From Undibacterium cyanobacteriorum (GTDB lineage: Bacteria; Pseudomonadota; Gammaproteobacteria; Burkholderiales; Burkholderiaceae_D), in contig NZ_CP133720.1 of the NCBI RefSeq assembly GCF_031326225.1, positions 4,154,001-4,218,000 on the forward strand: a stretch of DNA of 64,000 bases. The letters run 5' to 3'. Numbering within the stretch: the first letter of the stretch is position 1; every line of letters begins with the position of its first letter. Below are positions 35,301 through 44,416 of this stretch, in pieces. The translations under genes were made by a program, and so were the position numbers. The notes beneath the pieces are model-generated. The model did no database searches. It was not told the origin of the DNA and saw only the letters and a list, made by a program, of their open reading frames with translations.

Positions 35301-36413
35301 GAAAAAGTAATCGGATGCATGACGGTACAAAGCCCGCGCAAACACGCCTATTCGCCCAATCAATTGGAGTTCCTACGCGCCCTTGTGAACTACGTTGCGA
35401 TCGCGCTCGCCAACTCTCAATCACACAGAAATTTAGTGGATGCGCAGCGACAATTAGCGCAGCAAGAAAAGATGGCTTCTTTAGGTCAGCTGGTCGCCAA
35501 CGTCGCTCATGAAATTAACACTCCCATCGGCGCCATCAAATCGAGCGGCAACAACATCTCCAACGCACTCAACACAGCGATGTCGGACTTGACGCGCTTA
35601 ATGTATTTGCTCGATCACGATATTCGGGAATTGTTTCTCGACTTGATTGCCACACTCAATGAGAGCAGTATGATCTTGAATACCCGCGAAGAGCGGCGTG
35701 TTATCAGCGAGACCAGCACCGCTCTGGAAAATTTGGGAATTACTGAAGCGCGCCGCAAAGCAGCAATCTTGGTACAACTTGGCGCACAACAACAAATCGA
35801 ACGCTTTCTACCTTTGCTCCAACATCAAGAATGTGATCGCATTCTACGGGCGGCCAATGAAATCGCGGCGATCGTTAATAGCACGAAAAACATTCAAGTC
35901 GCAGTTGATCGCGTCTCCAAAATTGTGTTCGCCTTCAAATCATTCTCACGCATTGGCACCAGCAACGAAAAACAAATGAGTAGCTTGCGTGAGGGCATGG
36001 AAACGGTTCTTACGCTTTATCAGAACAAGATTAATAAAGGTACGGAATTAGTTTGCCAATTTGAGGATATTCCCGATATCGCTTGCTGGCCCGATGAATT
36101 AGTGCAGGTATGGATGAACTTAATCCATAACGCATTACAGGCCATGGATTACCAAGGCATTTTAACAATTAGCATCAAGAAACGCGACAACAATGCTGTC
36201 GTGGTGATTGCCGATACCGGCCCCGGCATTCCGGAAGCGATCCGCGACAAAATCTTTGATGTATTCTTCACCACTAAACCAGCCGGTGAAGGCAGTGGAC
36301 TTGGCCTCGACATTGTGAAGAAAATTATCAACAAACATCATGGCACGATCCACTTTGAAACGGAGATCGACAAGGGTACCAGCTTTATTATCTCGCTCCC
36401 TTACGACTACTAA
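32331..36413 (+). CDS. Two-component sensor kinase with reg_prop beta-propeller, Y_Y_Y and GAF domains
   Basis: 1360 residues. Signal peptide (LASLLIQSLAFAQ), then about 13 propeller blades, each with a D-G-x-(L/I)-W-(I/V)-G-T pattern (for example GFLWIGTQSGLVRFDG and DGKLWVAGYGG), i.e. two seven-blade propellers (about 65-700). A Y_Y_Y domain follows (about 735-820), one transmembrane helix (about 827-846), a GAF domain (about 880-1035), HisKA with NVAHEINTPIGAIKSS (His about 1060) and HATPase with MNLIHNALQAM and GEGSGLGLDIVKKI. It would sense a periplasmic ligand. Unlike most relatives in Bacteroidetes, it has no C-terminal receiver or HTH domain, so it needs a separate response regulator. 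Confidence 0.93.
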   Translation: MKLSPSPLYRILPLRKLMICLSLASLLIQSLAFAQVTPSASPTASASKHHIPYPQDFWFTHHYFEKVGDEESLPINIVTSLAQDSFGFLWIGTQSGLVRFDGYRFEKFNHSTRQAFSLPDDYVKTLVPAKDGKLWVAGYGGKIALFNPALRQFKEIMLSPQFADETSVGRIIGMAGDSKGGLWVAAEALGLAYLPADSGKLIRFAPGQGSVMSLQNQKIRSIYVDRNDHLWIGTFSGLLHLAPGSTELESFASDPNTPDSLAEHGISSIFEAKDGKLWLGLTRSGAAWLDPGTRQLHRITLDSIQGNTLADNVVDGIIQADTDEIWLSRYGFGIYVVSAKDGTILHRMRNDPAIPSSLALDQIGAMLRDRSGLLWIGTWGAGIQKHLPSHDTIRMLRHSPTYSTGLTRSNVRSILETKDGRILVGTEGSGIDIFDRRRGLIGGYRPTSNQSSTSMAPAVLALVETNDGSLWAGTRQSGLKRLAAGAKEWQTYSVADGLPSNQTPTLFVSSKNELWVGTTQGFARWLPSEQKFEGFATNKDILNAGYVTAIKEDQQGRIWAASERGVWVLDPNTQDLKQITHLDYDPKSLSNDDVNGILIDRKGRIWIDTSQGFDRLIKWDGNTAEFEHISDTTEHPNLYMGGNLLEDERGRIWTQWFIYDPETKKLSLLPKSTGIDIGTAWIGSYTKTHDGLFIFGGTKGAAIIAPNKFDTWEHNPQLAITRFRVDGIDQNLNQINTGLKLRTDQKRFELEFSALDYLVPQKNRYAYRLLGYQSDWIETDSEHRSVSYGNLWPGEYTLQIRGSNHQGVWSDQEISIPIEVQPQFWQTKWFILCILFGVGGSIYFMYKMRIERVRKEKRILQALVDARTADILKLGEVGQGLTATLDTEKAFTRIRDQVFARVDAYVFGIAFFNTNTNAIEFDYMIEGGVRQEPFQYTLDEKNRPAVWCVEHKRELLTHTEAELLQYFDYIAPAKSGEPMQSILYLPLVLEEKVIGCMTVQSPRKHAYSPNQLEFLRALVNYVAIALANSQSHRNLVDAQRQLAQQEKMASLGQLVANVAHEINTPIGAIKSSGNNISNALNTAMSDLTRLMYLLDHDIRELFLDLIATLNESSMILNTREERRVISETSTALENLGITEARRKAAILVQLGAQQQIERFLPLLQHQECDRILRAANEIAAIVNSTKNIQVAVDRVSKIVFAFKSFSRIGTSNEKQMSSLREGMETVLTLYQNKINKGTELVCQFEDIPDIACWPDELVQVWMNLIHNALQAMDYQGILTISIKKRDNNAVVVIADTGPGIPEAIRDKIFDVFFTTKPAGEGSGLGLDIVKKIINKHHGTIHFETEIDKGTSFIISLPYDY

Positions 36414-36469
36414 AAACTTGTGTACCCAGGAGCCGTGATGTAAGCCGCATAGCGACTCAGATTCAAGAT

Positions 36470-37444
36470 CTATTTTTTCACGAGTGTCGATCGCAAAAAC
36501 GACACGATTTGATTCACAAAATCCTGATTGAGCGGGAGCATTGGATCACTGTAAGACTCAACCTGCTTACTGGTCTCCATCGAAACATCTTTGAAAATAT
36601 GATTCATGCCTCGCACGATAATCAACTTTGATCCAGGTGCTGCGGCGGCCAACATTTCCGCTTCGCTCACTGGCACTTGTATATCGTGATCACCTTGTAC
36701 AATCGCAATCGGCAAACGTAACTGTCCTAAGATATCTTTGGGTACCACTGGGAACCAAGAAATCAAATAGTTTTGCACACTTGGTCGATACAGAGGCAAT
36801 AGAGGAGCTGGCACATCACGTACAAACTCACCACGCTCTAATTTGCCCAAGATCGATTCATTCGCTTGGGCGAGCTCCGGTGGAAATTTACCTTGCAATT
36901 GCGTCCGCAAAATCTTTGATGCCGCTTGCGCAGGACCAGCAATCGAAACTAAAGCATCTACTTTTTGATTTTTTGCTGCAAGAATGGCGAGGCTAGAACC
37001 TTCGCTATGACCAATCACTGCAACGCTACCGAAGCGATTATCGTTCGAGAGTTGTTTAATCCACGCTTCGACATCGCCGACATAGGTTTGGAAACGTAAA
37101 CTCTCTTCATCACGCGCAGCACCAAGGCTTGCGGCGACACCGCGTTTATCAAAACGCACCGAGGCAAAGCCCGCGATGGCGAGCTCCTCTGCCAACATCT
37201 TCAAGCTATCATTCTTACCGCGCACGGCTGCCGAGTTACCGTCGCGATCAGTCGGTCCAGAACCTGCAACAATCAAGACGACCGGCGGTTTGGTCTTATG
37301 CGTCGGGAATAAAAGAGTGCCGTGCAAGGCATTATTGCCCTCGCCACACACCACCGGTAAGGTTTGGATCTCAGCAAAAGCGACTTGCGCCCAACTCAAA
37401 ACAAACAGCAAAACGAGTTGCGGTATTCTCGAAACAGCCAACAT
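36470..37444 (-). CDS. Secreted alpha/beta hydrolase (serine esterase type)
   Basis: About 324 residues. Signal peptide at residues 1-24 (LVLLFVLSWAQVAFA), so exported. Fold elements: oxyanion strand VVLIVAGSGPTDRDGN, nucleophile elbow VAVIGHSEGSSLAILAA (Ser about 143), acid region IAIVQGDHDIQVP and the catalytic His in IVRGMNHIFKD. GSGPTDRDGNS is typical of the secreted alpha/beta hydrolases near serine aminopeptidase S33. The start is ATG 37444 with GGAG upstream; the frame extends to 37471 without support. Convergent with the propeller kinase gene. Confidence 0.88.
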   Translation of the reverse strand: MLAVSRIPQLVLLFVLSWAQVAFAEIQTLPVVCGEGNNALHGTLLFPTHKTKPPVVLIVAGSGPTDRDGNSAAVRGKNDSLKMLAEELAIAGFASVRFDKRGVAASLGAARDEESLRFQTYVGDVEAWIKQLSNDNRFGSVAVIGHSEGSSLAILAAKNQKVDALVSIAGPAQAASKILRTQLQGKFPPELAQANESILGKLERGEFVRDVPAPLLPLYRPSVQNYLISWFPVVPKDILGQLRLPIAIVQGDHDIQVPVSEAEMLAAAAPGSKLIIVRGMNHIFKDVSMETSKQVESYSDPMLPLNQDFVNQIVSFLRSTLVKK

Positions 37445-37673
37445 AGTCTCTACTCCGAAAGCAAAACACAATGAACACAGCTGACCTCTGACTCTTCGCG
37501 ACTTTGGTCGGCATCCCTGCTTTCGAAGTATAACAAGCCGCGACTATCGCGTACAGAAAACGCTACTTCGCAACAATTTCACTAGATGGGTGAGGCAAAT
37601 ACGAATTTCTCATCAAAAAATTGATATGCTGCCCTCGCTTTTTAATACAACGCCCGAAAGGACTAGCACAAAC

Positions 37674-38852
37674 ATGTTCAATCATTTTTCGCGCATCACT
37701 CGCACCACGTTTTATTCCGCATCGATCTTGTGCGTCGCGCTTTTCTCTAATACCAGCCAGGCGCAAGATCAATTTCTCAGCAACGAAAACATGCAAAAAG
37801 CATGTCAACTTCAAGAATCCAAAAAGTTTAAGTACGGAAACACCAATCAAGACAAACAAACACAAGTGATTTGTCGCGACATCGCTCTGCTAAAGCAAAT
37901 CGCTCGTTGGTTTGAACTACTCAAGTTAGAGCCAAACAAGAATCTATCGAACAAAAATTTCGACGCAATGCTGCGTAAAGAACTCAACTACGTTAGGAGT
38001 GAACTCGGTGCAGGCCGTCAAATCCTTGAAAGCTTGCAGCTCAAGCCTAATGAGGGCTTGCTGTTGGAGCCGGCTCAATGGCAGATAGATCTTAATGGCG
38101 ACGGCAAACTCAATCCTTGGGAAAAATATTTCTTTGCAGTGGTCAAACCCGGTGAGCGCCCATTCAACCTAGGTATGCCTAGCGATGATCCCACTTACTA
38201 TCAACAACACTTCAATCTTGAAGCTCGCTTTCGGGTCGATCAAAGTGATGTCTACTGGGCTCTTGCGTATCATCAGTTTTTCGAAGGTTTCGCTAACTTC
38301 ATTTTGTCTTTCCAGCTTGACGAATCGAAGCGCGGTCAATTTCAAATCAATATGATCGATCAAGCTTCACTCACGAAAGCCCATCAGCTGATTGGTAGCG
38401 GTCTCGCGACATCTGAAAAAATGCGTCAGTCTTTACTCGCAGAGACTGATGATGAACTCGAATGGATTCCGAATCCGCACCAGAAGAATCATGTTTTTCC
38501 GCTCGCCATGAACCAAGTCGCCTTCGACTTGTGGGGACAATTTCTAGCCGAGTTCACTCCCTTATGGAATGGCAAAACACTGGCCACAGCACAGCCTGAT
38601 GCCGGCGGATTAATTGGTGAAGTTGGTCGATTATGCCCAGCCGGAACCGGCATTAGTGTCGCCACGCTGTTCCAAAAAGCGCCGTCTAGTTTTTCACACT
38701 TTAAATCAACTCAGTATGCTTGCACCAAGATCGATGCGAAACATCCGCAGAGCGGATTTATGGAATTCGCTCGTAAAGCCATCGAACAAAGCGCGCGTGA
38801 ACGCGGCAATCCCGAATGGAGTTTTCTACGATATTTTTATTGGGTGAACTAA
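37674..38852 (+). CDS. Exported hypothetical protein with one EF-hand-like loop
   Basis: About 392 residues; family not recognised. Signal peptide near residues 5-32 (ASILCVALFSNTSQAQ). Residues about 135-150 (QIDLNGDGKLNPWEKYFF) look like an EF-hand calcium loop with D-N-D-G-L and an acidic last position. The rest is helical, rich in aromatic residues (VYWALAYHQFFEGFANFIL), and has a C-terminal RYFYW tail. Start at ATG 37674, preceded by AAAGGA; the earlier ATGs lack a signal sequence. It is followed by a strong terminator at 38898-38932, so probably a single-gene transcript. Confidence 0.7.
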   Translation: MFNHFSRITRTTFYSASILCVALFSNTSQAQDQFLSNENMQKACQLQESKKFKYGNTNQDKQTQVICRDIALLKQIARWFELLKLEPNKNLSNKNFDAMLRKELNYVRSELGAGRQILESLQLKPNEGLLLEPAQWQIDLNGDGKLNPWEKYFFAVVKPGERPFNLGMPSDDPTYYQQHFNLEARFRVDQSDVYWALAYHQFFEGFANFILSFQLDESKRGQFQINMIDQASLTKAHQLIGSGLATSEKMRQSLLAETDDELEWIPNPHQKNHVFPLAMNQVAFDLWGQFLAEFTPLWNGKTLATAQPDAGGLIGEVGRLCPAGTGISVATLFQKAPSSFSHFKSTQYACTKIDAKHPQSGFMEFARKAIEQSARERGNPEWSFLRYFYWVN

Positions 38853-38897
38853 GCTCAGCGAAAGTCGCTACCCGACGCATTGATGTAGCAAAGTAAG

Positions 38898-38932
38898 ATG
38901 CCACCCGCAGAACACTGCTCGGTGGCATTTTT
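38898..38932 (+). terminator. Intrinsic terminator after the exported protein gene
   Basis: Perfect 8-bp stem ATGCCACC / GGTGGCAT with a 15-base loop, followed by five T residues; 45 bp after the stop codon. Confidence 0.85.
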
Positions 38933-39031
38933 ACTTTGGTGTCGTGCACTACGATGAATAGTCAATCAGACTCTCATCAAAACTAAATAAAGCAACTAAG
39001 TCGGATACCACATCGAGAACTAAGACGGAAA

Positions 39032-40537
39032 CTAAGTCGATAAATTATATTGGTCAGGACTAATGCCGATCAGGCTCAGAGCAGCACTGGTATCGGTGGG
39101 TGTCACTAGGGCTGCGATCTGCATGCCTTTGGCAATGGAATCATTGTCGCTGTTATAGTTGAGCCCTGCCTTGACGGCAAAGGCATGTGCCACAGTGACT
39201 TTATTGTCGAGAAGATCGGCCACCCAACCGTACTGCGAGTCACCTTTGAAAGTGTGTGCGCTATACAAAATCTTTAGAACCAAACTGCCGTGATTATCAA
39301 CACCACTCGATAAAGCATTCGTCCAATATTGCAAGCCTTCAGGATCGGCGCCATCGACACGGCCCAACACATTTTTATAGATGACATTCACGAAGGCTTC
39401 ATTCGTCATGTCCTTGGTGTAGCCGGTCAGCGCTGAGAAAGCAATTCCTGCACCGTAGAAGGACTCGGCAATTTGCATCAAACTGCGGCCACCTTTCAAA
39501 TCGTTGATCCAGTATTGCAATCCATCTGCATCTGGTACTCGGTTAAAGAAGGCGACATAGAGTTCTTCAAGGCGCATTAATTCGATCGCTGAAATCGATG
39601 AGGCCACCGCCTGCACCTGTAAATTGACGGTCATGTCCGTGAAGTGGAGGCGCTCGATATTGAGTAAAGCATCGGTCCCTTCTTTACCAACCACCGTCAT
39701 ACCGCCACCGATCGCGCTACCTAGATTTATTTTATAAGAGGCTCGATTGCTACCAAAGTTGACCGTATCGTTACCACCTTGGCCATCAATCACATCATTA
39801 CCCGCCGTTGCTTGAACTGCGTCATTCTTTTCAGTGGCATAGAAGTATTTTCCCTGTGAGCCAACTCCAAGATTTCCGCCTAGTCCATCGCCCCCATACA
39901 ACCACTTCAAAGCAGCGATATCGTCGGGGCCATACACTGAGTGCAAATTGGTTTGCTGATACGACATCAAGGTATAGTCAGTGTTATCTTCTTCTGCAGG
40001 CAAAGTCACTGAGCCTTCAAAAGGATGCTTTAATCCCATCGCATGACCGATCTCATGCATTAAGAGTTCATATGCGTAATTGCCAGCGGCTGGCGCCGCG
40101 TAACGATCACCTGATTCGGCATTGTCGACATACACGTAGGCCTGAGCGACATAGCTGACGATTGTCTGACTGGGGTCGTAAGAGTAGTTAAAGGTCCATT
40201 GCGTCAAACCAGCATTATTCGCATTGGTGATATTGGCATTGGCAAAATGCAGGTCCGCCTTGGTGCCGTTCGCCACTTCCGAAAAAGTAATACCAGTAAT
40301 CTGGTTCAAGGTGTTCAGAATTTCACGCACCGCATTTTTTTGCATGATGTTAAATGCCGTCAGTGCGCCGCTTACGCCATTACTTTTCGGATCAGTGCCT
40401 TCGGTCACCGAAAAACTGTAATACAAAACAGTTCGGCTTGGGGTAAGCCAATTCCAACCAGGACCAGTATCGAGTAAAGCATCGATATGATTCCATCCTG
40501 ACAAAAAACTCGCTTTGATGGTATCTAATTTGGGCAC
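39032..40537 (-). CDS. Serralysin-like metalloprotease with RTX motif and DUF4214
   Basis: About 501 residues. Metzincin zinc motif HEIGHAMGLKHP (about 159) and Met-turn DYTLMSYQQTN; then a short RTX nonapeptide segment (GNDVIDGQGGNDTV) and a DUF4214 domain (about 310-440, LYVAFFNRVPDADGLQYWIND). No Sec signal peptide, as expected for type I secretion by a C-terminal signal; no transporter genes are nearby. The best start is GTG 40537, with AAGGA seven bases before it; the frame is open 24 bases further, through two TTG codons. Probably an extracellular protease or surface-layer-associated protein, as in other DUF4214 proteins of Burkholderiales. Confidence 0.9.
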   Translation of the reverse strand: MPKLDTIKASFLSGWNHIDALLDTGPGWNWLTPSRTVLYYSFSVTEGTDPKSNGVSGALTAFNIMQKNAVREILNTLNQITGITFSEVANGTKADLHFANANITNANNAGLTQWTFNYSYDPSQTIVSYVAQAYVYVDNAESGDRYAAPAAGNYAYELLMHEIGHAMGLKHPFEGSVTLPAEEDNTDYTLMSYQQTNLHSVYGPDDIAALKWLYGGDGLGGNLGVGSQGKYFYATEKNDAVQATAGNDVIDGQGGNDTVNFGSNRASYKINLGSAIGGGMTVVGKEGTDALLNIERLHFTDMTVNLQVQAVASSISAIELMRLEELYVAFFNRVPDADGLQYWINDLKGGRSLMQIAESFYGAGIAFSALTGYTKDMTNEAFVNVIYKNVLGRVDGADPEGLQYWTNALSSGVDNHGSLVLKILYSAHTFKGDSQYGWVADLLDNKVTVAHAFAVKAGLNYNSDNDSIAKGMQIAALVTPTDTSAALSLIGISPDQYNLST

Positions 40538-40711
40538 GACGACATCCTTAACAAACAACAAACACTACACCTTACAGATCTATTTCATTGTAAGCTAAAT
40601 AGTCACCGCTGGTGAATGCCTTTGATGGTGACTGCATTTTTGGTGACTGCCTTTGTTGGCGAAATCCCTTGTGCTGCCACATCATTGATTTTCAGACCAC
40701 TTTCTTATCCT

Positions 40712-42226
40712 ATGCGCCCACTATCCAAGTTCAAATCTCGCTTCACATTGATACTCCTAGCGCTGCTTGGGATTCTTATTTTGTTGGTGCTCGCAGTCTT
40801 GATGAATACTGCGCGCCAAGTTTCAAAACAAACAAAAGCGCAAGCGGTGGCGCCAATCTCAATCGACGAGAACGGTGTTTTGAACAATCTGAGCCAGTCG
40901 ATTCAATTTGCCACTGTCTCTTCTGCTGAAGATGCGAATCTGAATGCAGAGGAATTTCGGCGTCTACATCAATTATTTCGACGCGCTTTTCCAAACGTTT
41001 ATCAACGCGCTCATGAAGAAATCATCGGCAATCTCAGCATCTTACTGACCATCCCCGGCACACAAGCCGATGCGCAACCAATCCTTCTGTTAGCCCATCA
41101 AGATGTTGTGCCGATTGCGCCAGGAACCGAAGCGGCATGGACCTATCCACCCTTTTCTGGTGCGATCAAGGATCAATTTGTGTGGGGACGAGGCGCATGG
41201 GATAACAAGTCCAACCTCATGGCGCAGCTCGAGGCTTTGGAATTATTGTTAAAGTCAGGCTTCCAAAATCAGCGCACGATTTATCTCGCTTTCGGAGCTG
41301 ACGAGGAGGTGCAAGGCCTACGGGGCGCAGCACAGATTGCATCGATGCTCAAACAGCGCCAGATCCGCTTACATAGCGTATTGGATGAAGGACTATTGAT
41401 TACCCATGGCATGCTACCCGGTCTCGATGCGCCGGCAGCGCTGATTGGCGTCGCAGAAAAAGGTTATTTGAGTGTGGAGATCACGGTGAAAGCGGTACCA
41501 GGCCATTCGTCCATGCCCCCCAATCCGGGTCAAAGCGCGATTGCTAAACTTGGTAAAGTCATCAGCTATATTGATCAACATCCACGACCACTGCAAATCG
41601 CTGGCGTCGCGCGTGAATTATTCAACACGGTAGGCCCGGAGATGCAGGGCTTGAATAAATATGCTCTGACCAACCTATGGCTACTTCGGCCAGTGGTCGA
41701 AGCACAACTACGCAGCAGTGACGCTAGCCGCGCTTTGCTTCAGAGCACAACCGCACTGACGATAGTGCAAGCGGGGAACAAAGAAAATGTTTTGCCAGGA
41801 CAAGCACAAGCCATCGTCAACTATAGGCTTTTGCCGGGCGACAGTAGCTCGGCAGTCGTCGCGGATCTGAAGACTGCCATCGGCACACTGTTGAGCGAAG
41901 CGGAATTTAGCGTGCGCGCTTTACCGAATGCAGTCGAAGCCTCGCGTATCAGTTCTCATCGAAGTCTACCGTATCAAATTTTACAGCAATCGATCAAAGA
42001 CATCTTTCCAGAGGTCGTAACTGCACCGGGTCTGATGTTGGGTGCAACCGATTCGATTAAATTTGAAGAACTCAGTGATCACATCTACAAGTTCTCGCCC
42101 GTACATGCAAACGATCGAGATCTACAACGATTTCATGGTACCGATGAGCGTGTCTCGGTCAGCAACTATTTGGACATGATACGCTTTTATTATTTGTATT
42201 TGAGCCGCGCCAGCCGACTCGAATAA
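40712..42226 (+). CDS. Membrane-anchored M20-family carboxypeptidase
   Basis: About 504 residues. N-terminal anchor helix (FTLILLALLGILILLVLAVLM), then a zinc peptidase like yeast CPS1 and PM20D1: LLAHQDVVP (first zinc His), WGRGAWDNKSNLM (bridging Asp), FGADEEVQG (catalytic Glu pair), KAVPGHSSMPPN (dimerisation-domain His) and VHANDRDLQRFHGTDERVS near the C-terminus. It probably removes residues from peptides or N-acyl amino acids in the periplasm. Start chosen at ATG 40712; the frame opens at 40616, but residues before the anchor show no family-like sequence. Convergent with an aminotransferase gene 20 bp away. Confidence 0.9.
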   Translation: MRPLSKFKSRFTLILLALLGILILLVLAVLMNTARQVSKQTKAQAVAPISIDENGVLNNLSQSIQFATVSSAEDANLNAEEFRRLHQLFRRAFPNVYQRAHEEIIGNLSILLTIPGTQADAQPILLLAHQDVVPIAPGTEAAWTYPPFSGAIKDQFVWGRGAWDNKSNLMAQLEALELLLKSGFQNQRTIYLAFGADEEVQGLRGAAQIASMLKQRQIRLHSVLDEGLLITHGMLPGLDAPAALIGVAEKGYLSVEITVKAVPGHSSMPPNPGQSAIAKLGKVISYIDQHPRPLQIAGVARELFNTVGPEMQGLNKYALTNLWLLRPVVEAQLRSSDASRALLQSTTALTIVQAGNKENVLPGQAQAIVNYRLLPGDSSSAVVADLKTAIGTLLSEAEFSVRALPNAVEASRISSHRSLPYQILQQSIKDIFPEVVTAPGLMLGATDSIKFEELSDHIYKFSPVHANDRDLQRFHGTDERVSVSNYLDMIRFYYLYLSRASRLE

Positions 42227-42246
42227 TCCAAACACAAAGGCTTAAC

Positions 42247-43434
42247 TTAGGCACGCGCTCGCCACGTTCTGAGACCGCGTTCAATTCTTTGCAAAGCCTC
42301 TTGTAAGCGCGGAATCGACTGTGTGTAGGCGAATCTGACATGGGCTTGTGCACGATGTCGGCCAAAATCTAGGCCTGGTGTAAAGGCGACATGTTCGGTC
42401 TCTAAAAAATGCTGACAGAAAGCGTAGGCGTCCGGTGTGTCCGGGCAAAGTTCACTGATATCTGCATACAGATAAAAGGCACCTTCTGGCTCAACTTCAA
42501 TCTTGAATCCTAGTTGGCGAAGGGCTGGTAACAGAAAATCACGGCGTGCCGCAAACTCCGCACGGCGTTGTTCGAAAATGACCTGACTCTCTTCCGTAAA
42601 ACACGCCAACGCCGCCACCTGCGCAATACTCGAGGCGCTAATGTAGAGATTTTGCGCCAACTTTTCTAACTCTGGAATGGCACTTTCTGGTGCTACCAAC
42701 CAGCCCAAGCGCCATCCCGTCATACCGAAATATTTCGAAAAACTATTCAATACGAAGGCATTTGAATCGACCTCTAAAACGCTGCTCGCATCAAGACCAT
42801 AAGTCAGTCCGTGATAGATCTCGTCGACCACCAAGTGCCCTTGTTGACGTCTTACCGCATCAGCGATAGCAGCGAGTTCTGCTCGGCTCAAAACGGTGCC
42901 AGTTGGATTCGCAGGCGAAGCCACTAAAGCACCAACGCTGTCCGCATTCCAATGACCAGCGATCAGTTCTGGCGTTAATTGATAGCGTTCATGCGCCCCT
43001 ACCGGAACCAACTGGGCAGAGGCTTCAATTAAACGTAGAAAATGGCGGTTACACGGATAGCCGGGATCTGCCATCAACCAATGCTTACCCGCTTCGACCA
43101 ACAAACTGGTGGTCAGTAACAAGGCGCCTGAACCGCCTGGGGTGATCATAATTCGATTCGGATTGATCTGAACCTGATAACGTTTTTCATAGAAAGCAGC
43201 GATCGCTTCTCGTAATTCGGGCAGACCACGGGCTGCGGTATAGCGAGTCTTGCCCGCCCCTAAAGCAGCTTGCCCAGCGGCGACAATCGGCGCCGCCGTC
43301 GTGAAATCAGGTTCGCCGATTTCAAGGTGGATAATGTCATGCCCTTGTGCTTGTAACTCGTTCGCCCGGGCTAACAAGGCCATGACATGGAAAGGTTCTA
43401 TTGCGGCACTACGTTGACTATAAGCAGGTGGCAT
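42247..43434 (-). CDS. Class I/II PLP-dependent aminotransferase
   Basis: 395 residues, cytoplasmic. Aspartate aminotransferase fold: IHLEIGEPDFTTAAP, the PLP-binding SPANPTGTVLS, VVDEIYHGLTYG and the Schiff-base lysine in LNSFSKYFGMTGWRLGWLV, with the C-terminal arginine in HVRFAYTQS. YG.TGWRLGW text is typical of the subgroup that includes aspartate/aromatic transaminases; the amino donor cannot be fixed by eye. No operon partner is evident. Confidence 0.92.
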   Translation of the reverse strand: MPPAYSQRSAAIEPFHVMALLARANELQAQGHDIIHLEIGEPDFTTAAPIVAAGQAALGAGKTRYTAARGLPELREAIAAFYEKRYQVQINPNRIMITPGGSGALLLTTSLLVEAGKHWLMADPGYPCNRHFLRLIEASAQLVPVGAHERYQLTPELIAGHWNADSVGALVASPANPTGTVLSRAELAAIADAVRRQQGHLVVDEIYHGLTYGLDASSVLEVDSNAFVLNSFSKYFGMTGWRLGWLVAPESAIPELEKLAQNLYISASSIAQVAALACFTEESQVIFEQRRAEFAARRDFLLPALRQLGFKIEVEPEGAFYLYADISELCPDTPDAYAFCQHFLETEHVAFTPGLDFGRHRAQAHVRFAYTQSIPRLQEALQRIERGLRTWRARA

Positions 43435-43652
43435 ACGATTTGAGTTTGAGCTTCACTAGAAATACACAAATCATCGTCGATTCAGATCGACGGCGATCAT
43501 AAGGATTGAAATCGCAAGAAGGGTCACAAATAAACTCTATTGTGCAGCTTGCCAATAAACTGCAGTGTACTGGCAAGCACCTTGTTTGTGAAATACGCAA
43601 AGCTGATGCCGGTATCGCTTTTCATGATGTCGACCGACGCTGTAGTTGATAT

Positions 43653-44288
43653 TTAAGCCAGCACCACGTGATCAAGCGATGCCTCCGTCTGCTGCGTATT
43701 CATGCGTTTCCAGCGCAGTTCCAAGGCAAAGATACTGACCAAATAAATCGTCACCACGATTACAGGTTGGAGTACAAAACTATGTTCAGGAGCGACTAAC
43801 CACGCCAAGGTGCACAACACGGTTCGTGCGATCGCATGGAAGTATCCCACCCAGTGCTGCATCAAAACCCCCATAGGTAGCCACATAATGCCAGTCAATA
43901 CAGCCACAGCGAACGGCAAGGCGCGATAGTTTTGCATGAAGAATGGCAGCGCGATTGCATACACCAAGAAGCTCATCCCGACCGTACTGAGTAAAACTGT
44001 ATCGAAAAAATTGCGTTGTTGTTTTGCTTGAAATTTCAAACGTTCACCAGTCAACTTCGCTAAGCCCATCGCGAGATAAACGATGCTTCCAGTCCCGACA
44101 AAAGTCGCCAATACTTGCGTTTGCGGCGTTGCAAACAAACCGAAAAATATGAGGGCGAACCAGACTAGGCAACCGGCCAATGGCATTGCCAAAAATCGAC
44201 GCTGGCGGAACGAAGCGAGCTGCTGGTCTAAACTGACATGATGAGAATTGTTCACGGCTTGAGTTTGAACGGGAGCGGAAACTGGCAT
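43653..44288 (-). CDS. Hypothetical inner-membrane protein
   Basis: 211 residues, family not recognised with confidence. A polar N-terminus (about 1-33) is followed by about six hydrophobic helices (PLAGCLVWFALIFFGLF, FVGTGSIVYLAMGLA, LLSTVGMSFLVYAIALPFF, FAVAVLTGIMWLPMGVLM, ARTVLCTLAWLV, VIVVTIYLVSIFAL) and a polar tail. The conserved-looking HWVGYFHAIARTVL resembles DUF7010-type membrane proteins. A strong AAGGAG ribosome site precedes the ATG. A perfect 11-bp inverted repeat stands about 130 bp upstream (44417-44444) and may be its operator. Confidence 0.75.
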   Translation of the reverse strand: MPVSAPVQTQAVNNSHHVSLDQQLASFRQRRFLAMPLAGCLVWFALIFFGLFATPQTQVLATFVGTGSIVYLAMGLAKLTGERLKFQAKQQRNFFDTVLLSTVGMSFLVYAIALPFFMQNYRALPFAVAVLTGIMWLPMGVLMQHWVGYFHAIARTVLCTLAWLVAPEHSFVLQPVIVVTIYLVSIFALELRWKRMNTQQTEASLDHVVLA

Positions 44289-44416
44289 TTTGATTCTCCT
44301 TGAGCGTGATTGGATTCAATAAGCTAGTCTGAATAAACAAGTCAAAATAAGTTCGCCAACTCAGCTTATTGCGTATGAGGAGTATCATGCCAGCCTTGTT
44401 TAATCAGGCCCAGTAG

